The notes under the pieces were generated by a model. It made no database searches, was not told the DNA's origin, and worked only from the letters and a program-made list of their open reading frames with translations. Below are positions 12,501-26,000 of a DNA stretch of 64,000 nt, one piece after another. Position 1 is the stretch's first letter; every line of letters begins with the position of its first letter. The DNA is from Owenia fusiformis (Eukaryota > Annelida > Polychaeta > Sabellida > Oweniidae), in assembly GCA_903813345.2 (NCBI GenBank), contig CAIIXF020000005.1:8683375-8747374 (forward strand). Direction: 5' to 3'. Made by a program: the position numbers and the translations under genes.

Positions 12501-13130
12501 GTAATCCATTTAAGCTTATAGGTCAGGATAGATTCAGATGTGCCAGCCCTAGCACCGAGAAGAATATCATCAGTTCCAGGCTTCATCACGCTCAATTCGT
12601 GGCCTCTGTCATCTCGGATCTGGTCCATTCTTGTTTTTTTGCTTGTTAATTCTATCAGTCTTAATAGAGTTTCTTTTTTGATAAGGTAATAAATAGACGA
12701 GAGGTTCAAAGTCTATAATACCTCTGATATAAGTACAGGGGTCTCAAGGTGCTACAAGGTGAACGTGCATTCAAACAAAAACTGTAGAAGTCTAAGAAAC
12801 GAGTTTTTAAAAAATCAGAAAACCCCATGCCCACGCATTCCCCCACGTTACTCCCCATATTATTTTCATAACGTTTTGTAACTCATTTAAACAGCAACAA
12901 CATACATTTTGCGACAATGACCTCGCCTATAAGTATTTATTACATGTCGTGTTCCTTTATTTATATCAAAAAGATGATACGTATTTACATGCTGGTGATG
13001 TTGCGCCTTTTTAGATAGATCCCACATCTTTCAAAGCGTATCACTGCCCGTAGACAGCTTTTACAAGGGGGGGGGGGTTTGAAGGGGGTGTGCTTTTTGA
13101 CAGTTTTGGCTAAAAATCCTGCGAAAAGTG
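9505..13130. repeat. Tandem segmental duplication, unit B (no transposon insertions)
   Basis: Direct repeat of unit A. The junction at 9504/9505 joins the unit's end (GCGAAAAGTG) to its start (GTCTTTCCGC). Unit B lacks both transposons found in unit A and shows a single copy of each target site. It carries the intact MFSD4-like copy B plus about 0.95 kb of 3' and 0.5 kb of 5' flank. Small differences from A are scattered substitutions and short indels in introns. Confidence 0.85.
10460..12628 (-). CDS. MFSD4: MFSD4/NaGLT1-like MFS transporter, copy B (intact)
   Basis: Predicted 482-aa, roughly 12-TM major facilitator of the MFSD4/NaGLT1 family. Exons 12467-12628, 11872-12157 and 10460-11460 join in phases 0 and 1 with GT..AG introns. 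The start at MDQIRDD is chosen because copy A begins there too; an in-frame extension to 12709 has no counterpart in A. Visible features: a first helix ending in FASLGLGMLLSAFGPTLLDL, an MFS signature with GGLLADRYN after helix 2-3, the DTV junction, then GRKGPPF and the MGVGTCISPLLANLF block conserved in MFSD4 proteins. A long Ser/Thr-rich loop precedes KVYVIIGAYF-like helices. Substrate unknown; sugar transport is inferred from the family. Confidence 0.88.
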
Positions 13131-14863
13131 TTCAGTAGAATATTGAAAAATTGTATGCTTTTGAAATAAAAGCTCCCTTAGCTTCCCCTGCCTACGGACC
13201 TGCTTCAAAAAATCATAAGATACCAAACAGATTTTACCATACTAAGCTAATCATTTAGCGATTTATTGGCCTTTTTAACGTATACATAAAAATATTGGGT
13301 GAGACTTGAGATAATGTATGCGGCGCCAGTCAAAATTGAAACTTCTGATTGGGTTCGAAGCCGAGATGCCCGGATATGCCCCAGCAAAAGCCGGAATTCA
13401 CGTGATTTTTCACGAAGTAGGGGCGGAGTTTAAGCGAGATCCATCGAGACATCTCCATTTAAGGAAAGTGTCAGTCCGCTTATAACTCCGCCTTTTTGCC
13501 CTTAAATGGAGAATGCCATTTTCGAAGGGGTCCTTTTTAGGGGAGATTTTCATCGGTTTTTTCCTAGATCTTTGACGTTTATGGAGTTATTTCAACCATT
13601 CTTTGTCAGTGTACACCTCTCGCCAATATTCATCTTAATAACCTATTGCCGAGTAATTTATTTTTTTGATTTGACAAAAATTCGATCAGAAACTACCTAT
13701 TACGAAAAACTCAAGTGATATATTTTAGCTAGGCTTGGTCCAAGGGGCCCGTCTTAAGTGCGTGTTGAATTAAATGGAGCCCGGGTGTCGTAGTGATGAG
13801 TTTGAATTATGTCAATTATTCGATTGTTATATATAAATAAACATCGATCTTCGGCGAAGATAAAGTAAGAACAACATATATATCCGAGAAACATGTTGGT
13901 AAGTACAGTATTTCATTTATAATGGCAGAAAATCAAATTGAATCGAAATCGAATTTTCAACTTTTTCAATTTTTTTTCGTTCGATTATTTTGATTTTCAA
14001 TTTGATTTTTACATTCTATCTTCTTCGTCCTGCGGGACTATACTAGGCATAGGCCCGGAACATGTATAGCATTGAGTCATATTCACTTATACACGCCCGG
14101 TGATCGTGAAAATGGGACGGAGGGGGGGGGAGCAGGCAATTTCCGCTAGAAAATTCAACAAGTCTGGTAAAATTATTTTTTCAAGACAGAGTTTATGATT
14201 GAATTGCAAATTGAATAAGCGCACGGTATGATAAAATATGTTAGGTATTCTAGGATTATTTTTCAACCGATACTCTTTTAAGATATAAGATCTATTAAAA
14301 AAGGCGCAACGCAACCAACGTGCAAAAGTCAAAGTTTTTGCTATAAATCAAGCAACAATGGACTACACGACCTGTAATAAAAACTGTATTGCATTGTTTC
14401 ATCTCTTGTTAACTACGTGTTATTAAATGAGCATTAATCCACGTATAACAGTAGCAACTTTGTAAAGCACATGTTTATCACATTCATACATTCATCACAT
14501 CAAAATACTGTATGACGTTTGTATTAGTTTATTGGAATAGACGACAGTATATGGATTCCAGAAATCTACATCACTGATAGCATTGGCCAGTTAAGGGATA
14601 TAGGCCCAGATATACAATTTCTCAATTTGAATTGAAGTTTATTACTTGAAAATGTTTTGAATCCCTCCACTTTGAAGGTTGAAAACTGACCTGGGATGGC
14701 ATCATCAAAATATGCTATGGAATTCCACCACCGCTTTTCTTTGGGAGGAAAGCCTCATTCTGAGTATAGATCACATGACGTATGAATGGGGAATGCAAAT
14801 AAGATTTGAGGCATTTGCCGGCTGACATATTTGGTTCTGATTCAAAGCAAAAATAGATGCATG
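13131..14863. other. Gene-free spacer between duplication unit B and copy C
   Basis: AT-rich sequence with no convincing exon on either strand. The longest frames (70-81 codons) are low-complexity. A C/G-rich remnant near 14120 and CCTGCCTACGGACCTG near 13190 resemble worn ends of the CAG-type elements seen elsewhere. Confidence 0.55.
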
Positions 14864-17800
14864 CTAGAATTGCCTTTTCGTATAAATCTTAAAACATACA
14901 TAGATACATATGGCTACTACTCCTAGCAGAACCACAATACCTAATATCAGGTATGAAAAACACATATAATGTACGTTTTCCATAAGGGCAGCAGCCACTA
15001 AGGGCACACTCATCGCACTCAATGATTTTCCTATGATACTGCTGCTCGCAACTATCCCAGTTATCTGCATCACGTTAGTTTGAAACCAGGAATATATCGT
15101 TGCATTCAGGCTACCAGATGCTAATCCAGCTAAAATAATTGTCACCCAAAGTACAGACGCGTGTAATTGTACGAATGCTACCATGATGATCATTGACAAA
15201 ATTATTGTCAATATCTGAATTGAAATCATTTGTGATAGCGACAATATCTTGGTTGCAAATACACCCAGAACGCATGAAAGAGTAACTGCACCACCATAAA
15301 CCGAAGCTATAATTGTTCCGTGATCCTTGGTCCAATGGAGACCGTGAATGGCAAAGGTCGTCACAAGTCCACTTATTGTAATGTGGAATCCCCCATATGC
15401 AAAATAAATCAGGAACACAAAGATCAACATTTTTATCCCATAGCGTTTATTCATTTGGTTCCAAGTTGGAATCATCAATCCATCATCATTATTGACGGTG
15501 TTGACATCATGTCTCACGCCTGGTCTCACGGCATAAATTGATCCGAATTTTATCGCAATGCCACAGAAAAGCAAACCTATTAATCCAAGATAACTGCCTA
15601 TAATCACGTAAACATATTTAGCATCGGTCTCCATTCTTAGTTCTCTTCCTCTTATTGGAAAGGCAGTCTCTGCAGTCGCCATTGTTAATGGAGCAGTTAC
15701 ATTGTCAAAACTAATTTCAAATACTATTGTGTCATTTCCGGATTTTCCAGATTCTGTTGGCGTGACGAACAGGTTTGCCAAGAGAGGAGATATACAAGTT
15801 CCTACACCCATTGCGAAGAATAGAAACTGCACGAATGGACTAGATTTTCTACCCCATATGGCTATCAAAAACACAACCATCACTGAAATAAATATTGTTA
15901 CATGCGTTTGTATCTAAAATATAGACTGTACACAAAATTAAGTTGATGGCTAAAGACTTTCGCCAAGACTTTCAACCCAAGTTCAAAGCCAGATTTCTAG
16001 CATCCTGAGCATTTTTTGAAAAAACAAAGGTAGCACAGCAAAAGCCTAATTTGTTCTCCATCAAATTTTACCTCGATCATTATATAATTGTCAAACTGAG
16101 CAATCTCGACCATTATGAGAGGTGGTAAAATTAGTGCTGTGCCAAGTTGTTTTCCTGTGTGGCAATCGATGTGTAACTGGCTACGTATATTTTCAGCTGA
16201 AACGGTTTGAAAAAAATGCATAACTTACTATGGAATAGGCCTTCAAACATGGTTCTACTGACACTTGAGCAGAGGACCAATATTGTGGTCAAAGCATATC
16301 AACCCAGAAGTTTCATTGCTGTTTAAGAGGGTTTTGGGAACCAATTTCCTGAGTGGGAGGTATCAACAATTGCAAAAAGGACAATATGGTGAATATAATA
16401 GTATGAGTAGAGTAGTAGTAGAAGTATGCAAAAGTATGAAGAACATGAAACAAGTTTGAACTTGAACATTTTTGAACGCAAAAAAAATTCACTGCGTTAA
16501 TCCCACTTTGAATGCAAGTGTTGATTTTACCACCTTTCGCAATGGTCACGGTTGCTCAGTCATCCATGCCAATAATGATCAAGGTAACATTTGATGGAGG
16601 AAAAACTAAGCTCTTCAACATTTAAAATGTCACTCGACTTTTTTGTGATTATGAGTCAAAGAAAGCATTCTTGAGTTTCAAATTGACTTCTGTGGTAACT
16701 TGAAACCATCTTCTAATCTATTCCACTTACCTTTTATTGTTTCTCCAAATATATTCTTTGAAAATCGGATTTTAAGGGTGTTAATCAGGGCAATTTTGTG
16801 CCATTTTAATCAAAAATCTTGTTGCTACCTAGAAACGAACAATTGTGATCTTGTTGTTACCTAGGAATGAGCAACTGTGATGTCACGTCACACTCATGTG
16901 AATTCTGAAATCACATGGCAGCCATTTTGGAAATTTCAAAAAAGTTCCCAATTAAAAAGGCTAAATGCTGTTTACAAATTGGAAACTATTGCAGAATCAA
17001 CAAAAGGTTTGTGATATAATTAGGATAAGGCTTCAAAATTATGCACATGACAATATATGACTACTAAATGCAGGCAGGGACTTTTAATTGCCAAAAAGTC
17101 AAGTGACATTTTAGATGTCGAAAATCTTAGGCCTTATAATGCGTGTTACTACACTACCTTTGTAATTTCCAAAAATAACTCTGGATTCTAGTAATCTGGC
17201 GTTGATGTTGGGTATACTTTTTGTAGAGTGTGCAATTTTCGACTCATCCAGAGGAAAGCATAAACAATATTTACTGTTCTTGACAAAGCTGAAGTCTAAC
17301 GGAGTTACTTACAATATGTTTTGTCAATTTTTATAAAACTTAGGCTCACTGACTAACAGTGTTAAATAGCAACGCATTTACACGATTTACAACTATACAC
17401 AAAAAGTTCGACTAAAATTACCAGTGTCGGACACAGATGCACCAAATCCAAGTAGTGCCCAGTACGCGAGAAATGGTCCAAGATGTTGGAAGAAAGGTAT
17501 TACGGTAAGAAAGCCCATGTTGATCATCATAAATACTCCAAGAACGAGCGCTGGATTGTACCGATCAGTTAGGAACCCACCAATAATTGCCCCAACCAGA
17601 TACCCGGCAGCTAACATGGTAATTGCAATAGACACCTGTGTGATATCAACTTGAAGCTGGTCTTTGAGATCCAATAACGTAGGCCCGAAAACTGACAATA
17701 ACATACCCTGAAAATGAAATAATAGTTTTTCGTGGAAACATTGAAAACATTAAATCGATTGTGCTTCATCGCATTATTATACAGGGTAGGGTTGTCTAAG

Positions 17801-18368
17801 TTTTACAAATGATTTCGAGTTTTCTCATTTTTGCCAAGAATTTCATGTAGAACCTCTCACAGATATTCAGTTTCTCCATAAGATACACATGTATTGAGTT
17901 CATGAGGAATATTTTTGTGAACTTTGGTTGATTTAAGATAAAGTTTATTTTGCCCTTTGATAAAAAAAATTAGGCTGCCTATACGCGTACCCATGAGTAG
18001 CAATAATTACGTTATGTTTATGCAAACAAAGCTTCAATCATCTTACATTATCAATCACAAATTAAATTTCTGATATGTATGTTATAAAATATATTTACCA
18101 AGCCAAAACTAGCAAAATACATCACTATTGTCGTGATCCATTTGAGCCTTTCTGTCAGTATTGTGTCAGATGTATCATCTATAGCTTCAACTGTATCATC
18201 ATTATTGATTCGCTCGAGATCGCTCATCTCGTGAACTTCATCTTTAATATCAATCATCATGTCATTACACCTTTGTCTCTTATTGTTTCTTCTTTCGATT
18301 TCAGCTTTAGTATTAACCTTACTATTATCATGGATATGGATCTTGTCGTCCATTTCGTCAAGTCCCAA
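14864..18368 (-). CDS. MFSD4: MFSD4/NaGLT1-like MFS transporter, copy C (diverged, intact)
   Basis: Third head-to-tail paralogue, predicted 524 aa. Exons 18099-18368, 17422-17707 and 14864-15882 use the same junction phases as copy B, and exon 2 has the identical length (286 bp). It keeps GPTLLDLKDQLQ, a GGFLTDRYN MFS motif, DTV and GRKSSPF, and MGVGTCISPLLANLF. The cytoplasmic N-terminus is about 36 residues longer than in A and B and is highly charged (Asp, Glu, Lys, Asn). The second half (helices 7-12) is strikingly similar to copies A and B, while the N-terminus and central loop differ. Intron 1 and intron 2 contain no recognised elements. Likely the older parent of the array. Confidence 0.88.
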
Positions 18369-20056
18369 AAGATACTTCTATTTTTGTGTGAACGACCTCC
18401 ACTGATCAACCATTTGCATAAACAGACAGTATGGTGTTTTTAGAAGATTATGGAAGGTTAAGGTACACGTTTTAAAGATAACTTGTAGGTGAATACACCC
18501 GGGTATTAGTGTTCCCCTCTGAATCGGTTTTCCAGCGACCACATTATAACTGTTTCCTCATTCTTTTAAACTTAATTTGGCAGGTATAGAAATACAACGA
18601 AGGGAAGAACTTATCCCTAGATGACCATAATTCTATACATCCAATCAAGTAGAAGTTCTCTTAAAACGTAAAACGTGCAGCAACCAGCTACCCACTTATA
18701 CGGTTAATTGATAAATCAACATTAATTTTAAACTTTATCGGCAAAGGATATGATGTAATGAAGAAGGTCTGCTTTAAGATAAATTATGCTCGTAAAGTCC
18801 ACCTCTAAGTACCACGTACAATGCATTTCGTATCTGACATTATATTTGCTCATCTTTTTGTTCTTCAAATGTCTGACAGATATTCCCATTTTCCTTTAAT
18901 TAATCGCAAATGTAGGGGTCCATATCGACTGCTAAAATCCCACAACCAGTACAGGTGAATCATATAGACAGCAACTTACAAAAAGCGTGTCTTAAAGTTG
19001 TGAACTTTAATCAAAATGTTAACATTTCCAACATCAGGCGGAAAAGAACAAAAGACAGTGTTTGATTTGTTTTCTAAAACAATATATAAAAAGTTGTGAA
19101 CTTTAATCAAAATGTTAACATTTCCAACATCAGGCGGAAAAGAACAAAAGACAGTGTTTGATTTGTTTTCTAAAACAATATATAAAAATGTAGATGTTTA
19201 ATTTTTAAATTAGATTGTTACTATTCAAAGGATGACCATTAAATTGACACTTTCTTATTTTTGAAATTTTTGATGACTGTTTTAAGAGAAAATCTTGTTC
19301 AGTTCACTACCAGGTGCTACCAATCCTGTGAATAAATTAATGGAAATGGAGAGGTTAGTTCAATTTTCTAGATTTTTCAAGAGCTTTTGACTGCTGATCA
19401 TTGGTATTGTTATGGCAATTACCTTACAAATACTTTTTTGGTGAAAAATCTGCCCCCTGCACGTATTTTTAAATCGTTCAATTTTACAGTACAGTATTTA
19501 TCTTTAAATTTAACAGTTAAAGCGCAAGAGCTAGGTTATTTATTCTGAAGTGTCATAGCAAAAACTTCAATTCAAAAATTGTCTAAAAGGTCAACATGAT
19601 CTTACTAAAATGCTATATTTGGCCTGATCTGTATGTATATCCGACTCACATAGAATGATAAAAAAATCCAAACCAGCATACCACGTAATGGTATATTAAC
19701 ATTAATGGTTAACTATGCAAATGCGATTGTTTATCATTTACAGAACAGAAAATTATCACATAAATTGACCAATGTTGACCTTACTCGTGTTTGTCATACA
19801 CTTGACTATAGAATTATATCCACGGTAAATAGAATTTTGTATCTGGTAATATGCATTAACAACTTTAGGTTGAAATTTACTACGAAAATATATTTTAGCC
19901 ACCTGGATATTTATACTTTGTTTGTCGATAAAACTAAGAACCAATAGGATAGGCTAAACGAAAGTGACCTGAAATACTAGTAGAGACGCGCGGATAGGTT
20001 GGAAGGTGTGGTTGCCTCTAGGATTGCCTGCGTTCCATTCGACAAATTAAAAGGAC
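18369..20056. other. Intergenic region between MFSD4 copy C and the calpain gene
   Basis: The two genes are divergent (copy C leftward, calpain rightward), so both promoters should lie here. No TATA or other element can be assigned with confidence. It contains a 96-bp tandem duplication and a fragment related to the foldback element at 28.1-28.8 kb. Confidence 0.5.
18997..19188. repeat. Two tandem copies of a 96-bp unit
   Basis: The block starting GTTGTGAACTTTAATC at 18997 repeats at 19093 with essentially no differences. It runs through a TTTGTTTTCTAAAACAATAT segment also found in the foldback element near 28580. Sequence to about 19300 continues to resemble the right half of that element (TGACTG.TTTAAGAGAAA), so this is an internally duplicated, truncated copy. 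Confidence 0.8.
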
Positions 20057-23000
20057 ATGTTCTTTGACACCCGCCGACGTTACAATCGCGGTTGGGGAGG
20101 AAGTTCTGCCAACCAAGACGACGGAGGATTCCCAGGCGCAGTATCTGGGTTCTTCCGTAATTTAGGCTTTGGTGACCCATTTGCGAATCCATGGGACAAA
20201 CCTAGGACAACCATACGAGATATAGGACCTTCAAGGCCAACATCTAGGTTTACTAGACCCCAGGAACCACCAGCCCCTGTGGAACCTGACCAACCGCAGT
20301 CTAGAGAAGTAGCTGGAGACGGATATGCTGAAATCAAAGCAAAATGTCTTGAAGAAGGTTGACATTACATTACGTTAAATCGATTGGCAAATAAGTCAGC
20401 ATATCATCTTTTAACAGTTTAACCTTTCTGATAATGCCAATGGTCAAGAACTTTGTTTATTAGTTGCCAAATAAATCAATTTTTAGAATCTTTATAGTAT
20501 TTATATTTTGGTTGATGTAAATTAATGTGAAGCCCAGTTGAGGGTGTCACAATATAATGTTTTTAATTTGTTGACACACATCAGCTAGTCATGTTGATAT
20601 TATTGACCGCAAGAAGTTCATAAACCAAGCACTAAATCAAGTTGACCTACTTTGCAAAGATTTGACAACAGTAGATGGAATTAACGAAAACTTTTTTAAA
20701 ATACACCAGAAATATTCGGAAAATTGAATGATTGGCTATCAGCCAAGCACATTGTCAGCACCTTCGTCTTTGGACAAAGTAGTAAATTAACAAAGACTCT
20801 ATGCCTTTTCTTTATTAATCTACTTTATTTCAGGTTGCTTATGGGATGATCCCGATTTCCCAGCCGATGAAAGATCTCTATATCACGAGAATCCCCCACA
20901 AGCCTACAACATTGAGTGGTTGAGACCAAAGGTAAGTCCTTATCAAAGAGATTGAGTGATAATGAAAATGGTATTAGTTAGTAATAAATGCGATATTAAT
21001 ATTAACATAGCTAAACACCCACCTTTAGTAAGGTTTTGATGACATATCGACAATCACATTTACATTTAATTATATTTGTACACATTATTTATCTAAATCT
21101 AACAAAAAGGTCAAATACCTATCTTGTTAGACCTGTTTTTGTATATAACGGGCCTTAACAAAATATGAGGTATCGTAATCCATACCATTCACATTCTGGG
21201 TCTTAATTTCCACCTTCGCCATCTTTTGTTCTGTGGAGTTAAGTCTGGGCATTGTAATGGGGATGGATCTATCCTGCTCTCGGTCCTTCGTTGGTTCGCA
21301 ATTGCTATTGTTATATCCAAAATGTCAAATGTATTTTATCAGGAAATTTGTGATGACCCACAAATGTTTGTCGAAGGGGCGTCACGACTGGACGTTAATC
21401 AAGGAATCCTTGGAGACTGTTGGCTGTTAGCGGCTGTGGCATCCCTTGCCCAACGCAAACCACTGTTGTACAAGGTTGTGCCGAATGATCAAACGTTTGA
21501 TGACGGAGACTACGCGGGTTTGTCCATAAATAGTCTAGCTCCTGCTGGTTTCAATTTCTTTTAGTTCAATTTATTTTGTAGTTTTTTCGATATCTTCAAA
21601 GTTCTTTAATGAGAAATACAATTACAATTGTGCCTAATTAGCTATTTGTTCACTAGAGAGTTGCTTTATGGAATTACAATTAACTCATTTCAAACTTATT
21701 TCTGACGAATAAAAATGCCCCCCATTTATTTTAGAATACCTTTCTCAATAATTTAAGGAATCTTTGTGATTTTTCATGTGTGGATAGAGTGTTCAATGGA
21801 GAAAAGATTGATATGCTTGCATAGCATCAACAATCTTAAAATTAAGAGATATCTCATTTTCCGCGGAGGCATGCTCTGACACAAAATCATTCAAAAATGT
21901 AAATTAGAAAATCTGTCTTTCCTAATATTTACCCAATAAGCGAAAAATTGATTTAGGAAAAATTGGTAAATGTGACATATTATCGATAATGTATATTAGT
22001 AAGCTAGTGAAAGCAATCCAGAAATGAATCAAATAATGGGTAAAATAGAAATCCCAGATTTAAAAGAAACTGTATTTTTAACATTTTTGACGATTTCACC
22101 GAGAGTATGCCTGGACGGAAATTATAATATCTCTGAATCCCAAAGTTGTTGATACTGTTCAAGTACAATAATCTTTTCTCTTGAACACTCTATGTACACA
22201 AGAAAGATCACAAAGATTCCTCAATAATTGAGAAAGTTATTCCAAAATAAGTGGATGGCATTTTTATGTCACCCTGTAGTACAATGAATGAGCCTTTTAA
22301 TCAATATTTATCAATTGTCACCTAAAATTTATGAAAACATATCATTTCCCTTTCAAATATATATTTACGCTTACGCTCAACAATTCAAAAAATGTTCAGA
22401 GACTTTATTCATCGAAATCGTTTTCTAGTAAAAAGTATATCCATGTAGTTTCTTTAAGAGAAATGATACGTCCAAAAGTATGAACACTCATGGACCACTC
22501 AAACTGCAAGGATTCTATTAAATAACGGTGTTTTTGTCATACCTTACGAAGGTTGCACACGATATCCTAGTCTAAGCCCTGGCTCTATTAGTTATTCTTA
22601 GATATTAGCAACCTCATTTGTATTTCATCTTTTCAGGAATCTTCCGCTTCCATTTTTGGCAATATGGTCGGTGGATTGAAGTTATTATCGACGACAGACT
22701 ACCTTGTTCTAATGGAAAACTGATCTACATGCATTCTGATGACAAAAATGAATTTTGGACTCCACTTTTGGAAAAGGCATATGCAAAGTAAGTCACTCTA
22801 CTGTACCTTACATTGGGTGTTCATGAGCAACCCATTTGGCTTATTAGTAATGATTATGTTATTTGTTTTTATGTGTCTGCTGCTTATGAATGGCTTATTG
22901 GATGACTGTTAGATGTTAATAAGGTACTTTCAAAAATATATACTAAACAATACAATTGGAGAGACAGAGTATCTTATGCATTTCAAGGGGTTAGGTATAG

Positions 23001-26000
23001 TAGAGTGTAAGTGTCCATTGTATTTTGAACCTCTGACTGGAGTGCTATCAAGCGTCCCCACTTGGTTACAAAGACATTACATCGTTATAATAAAAAATGA
23101 ATGAACAACTTATGTCGGAGGACATTTGTTGCCACAATTTTCACCAAGAAGGAAGCCGATTTGTGTCCAAACATTTTACAAGTATGTTAGTAGTAACACC
23201 CAGTTACTAAAATGCGAATCAGCCACGGGTATGTACATCCAAGGACCTTAACACAATCAGCAAAGTCTTTAAAAATCACCAGATAACGTCGTCCTGTTAC
23301 TGAAGTGAGGTATTTCATGGGCTCTACCACTGATAGAGCCCATGGGTATTTCTCACTCGATGATTTGATAAATCTGGATATATTTGCTCGTGACTGGCCC
23401 GGGTGACTGACTAGCTTATCTGAGTAATCGAACATTACTATTAACATACGAGAAAAAAGAATTGGATACAAAATCAACATGTTTGTTTTTCAAAATGATG
23501 GAAATAAAATATCCTCCGACGGAAGTTTATCCATTTTGTTATAAAGACGTCACGTTTTTATAACCAGGTACGTGGGGACCAATGACCAGGTATCACCTCT
23601 ATCGCACCAGGTAGAACATGATAATTAGCTAATGTACAATGATGCATACTACCATTGGAGTAGCCAGGAGGGGGGGGGGGGGTGCGATCCCCTCCCAACC
23701 AATACAAAAAAGGAAAAAACAATTTTGTATAAGATGAAAAAAACATTAAAAAGTCTGAAATGCTTAGAATGCACCATATGGAATATAATAATGTAAATTT
23801 TAAAACATATCCAGGGGCGAATCCCTAGCTAGTCCCCTTTTTGGGGAGCTACTTCTCAACAGTCTAGTCGAATGACATTGGTTCTTGAAGTTGCAAGTCG
23901 ATTAGAATTGTTTTCTTACCCATGGCCAATACATGATTGAATTCTAAAAATCCGAATAGCGTTTAACGCGATGATTAGCATATACTAGTCGCAATCATAA
24001 AATTATAAATTTGAAATTGCCTTTCTCGTCTATTGGCTTAATTGTCGGTCCCTACCCCTGCTCAGTTTGTTTAACATGAATTTTAGGTTGAATGGCGATT
24101 ATGAAAGTTTGTCTGGAGGTACCACAAGTGAAGCAATGACAGACTTTACAGGTGGGATCACTGATATCGTAGACTTCGACAGACCTGAAGGAGTCCCGGA
24201 TGATATGTTCGATTATATGCTTCAGTCATTTGCAAGGGAGTCCCTGATTGCCTGTTCTATACCTGTACGTATTTTTTCTAACCCTTATGTCTGCAACATT
24301 TTTTTAATAACACTAAGTCGTGAGGAGGGGGTCATTTGGATCCCCCTAGCGATTTTTTATTACTTGTCTGATTTCATTATTGTTGGTATTGTTGTAAACC
24401 TTATTCAATTACCTCTTCAGAAAAGTTTTATTTTCTTAAAAAAGAAGACCAATATAGGTCAAGTCGAGGTCAACGTGACCTAAGGGGTGTAAATTTTTGA
24501 CAGTTTGTTATAAATTGTCAATTTTCTTTCACAATAATTTTTTGTGCACAAAAATGCTTCACTGCCTTAAAGAATGATATATTATCTTTCAAATAAAACT
24601 AAAATCTTGGCAAAAGCTTCTCTAGAACTGAAGTTACACACTTTCAAAGATAGCAGGTATTGCGAAATCGCTGTAACGTGAAATTGAATAGTCTGAAATT
24701 TCAAATTCAACTTGGTGTTGTCTTATTTAATTAATAAAAGCATATATATTTCAAGATGTACAACAAATGCCAATCAGTGATTTAGTATGCATATGTATGA
24801 CTTAGTATTGTTTCAATATAATTCGGTCCATGATGTTGCCTAGCAACCACCTAGCAACGGCACAAACATCGAAATAGTGAATTGAAAAATCGGGGGTAGG
24901 GGAGAATAAAAAACATATCTAAAATTTGGACGAAGGTATCATCATAATTCTACTACCGTAGTGTGCATAGATATTTAGAAATATTCAGTTTTTGAAAAAA
25001 TTCGTTTTTCTCTCTTTTGTGAAGAGAACGCGTTTCGCGACTAATTGGCAATTGACCGTTTTTACCTTTAAGAATTCATAACACAGTCAGTAGTGGCTCG
25101 ATTTTCATGAAATAAAGCAAATTGGAAAGATAATTCAATATGCTAAATTACTTTTTTTGTCAAACAAAGCAATAATCACATTTTTGTATTTTCTAGCACA
25201 TTAGAGCAATTAGTTTTATGAATTTCAATTTTATTGGCATAAACTACCATTACTTTGCCCATCTACCCCCAATCACCTTGGTTCTTACGTACGTCAAAAA
25301 GTATAATACTGGTAAACCTTTTGAATAAATAAAATATCAAATCAAATATAGATGGAACATTTTCACAATACTGCCTAATGATGGACAATCTTTTTCTGTC
25401 CCAGAATCATTTGTGAAATTACTAATTCATCATCGTTTATACATACAACCGGTCAATGGGTTCCTGCTTGTCTTTGGCATATTTGTAAATAGCCTTTAAC
25501 GCTTCTTCATTGATCCAATAAACATAATTTCTGTGTTGTAGTCTTGTATTACTTGACAACTAATTCACAACACGATCGTGACATAACAGATCAAACCACT
25601 CATGTTCTAGTCAAGTAGTATACAAATGAATCCAATCCATATTAAACAATATATTGTTTCACCAGAAAAACAATTTATGTTATAACATAAGCGTGTCCCT
25701 AACGTGAAATAGAAAACGCCTGTAGGCCTAGTTGTTGAATATTACTTTTACGCTTTTAATGTGTAATATAGTTAATGTTTTTTATTTCTTAAAGAAATCG
25801 AAATCTGACACATTTAAGGTAATTCAATCTCTTACGTACCATCCACACTGTCCATTATTGAAAAACCTATTTCCGTCAAACCATTAGACAGATCGGCAAT
25901 GGAATAAGTGTTGAATGGATAATAACAGTAATGACCCATCGAATTATCAATGCAATGTAGTGAAGAAATGTTAATTGCCACAAGAGCTCCGTTATTATGG

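Noticed and set aside
23655-23830. Possible small MITE with GTAGCCAGG and poly-G near its left end and CCAGGGGCGAAT at its right end
   Set aside because: The ends resemble the CAG-type elements, but no target duplication or clear inverted repeat could be established.
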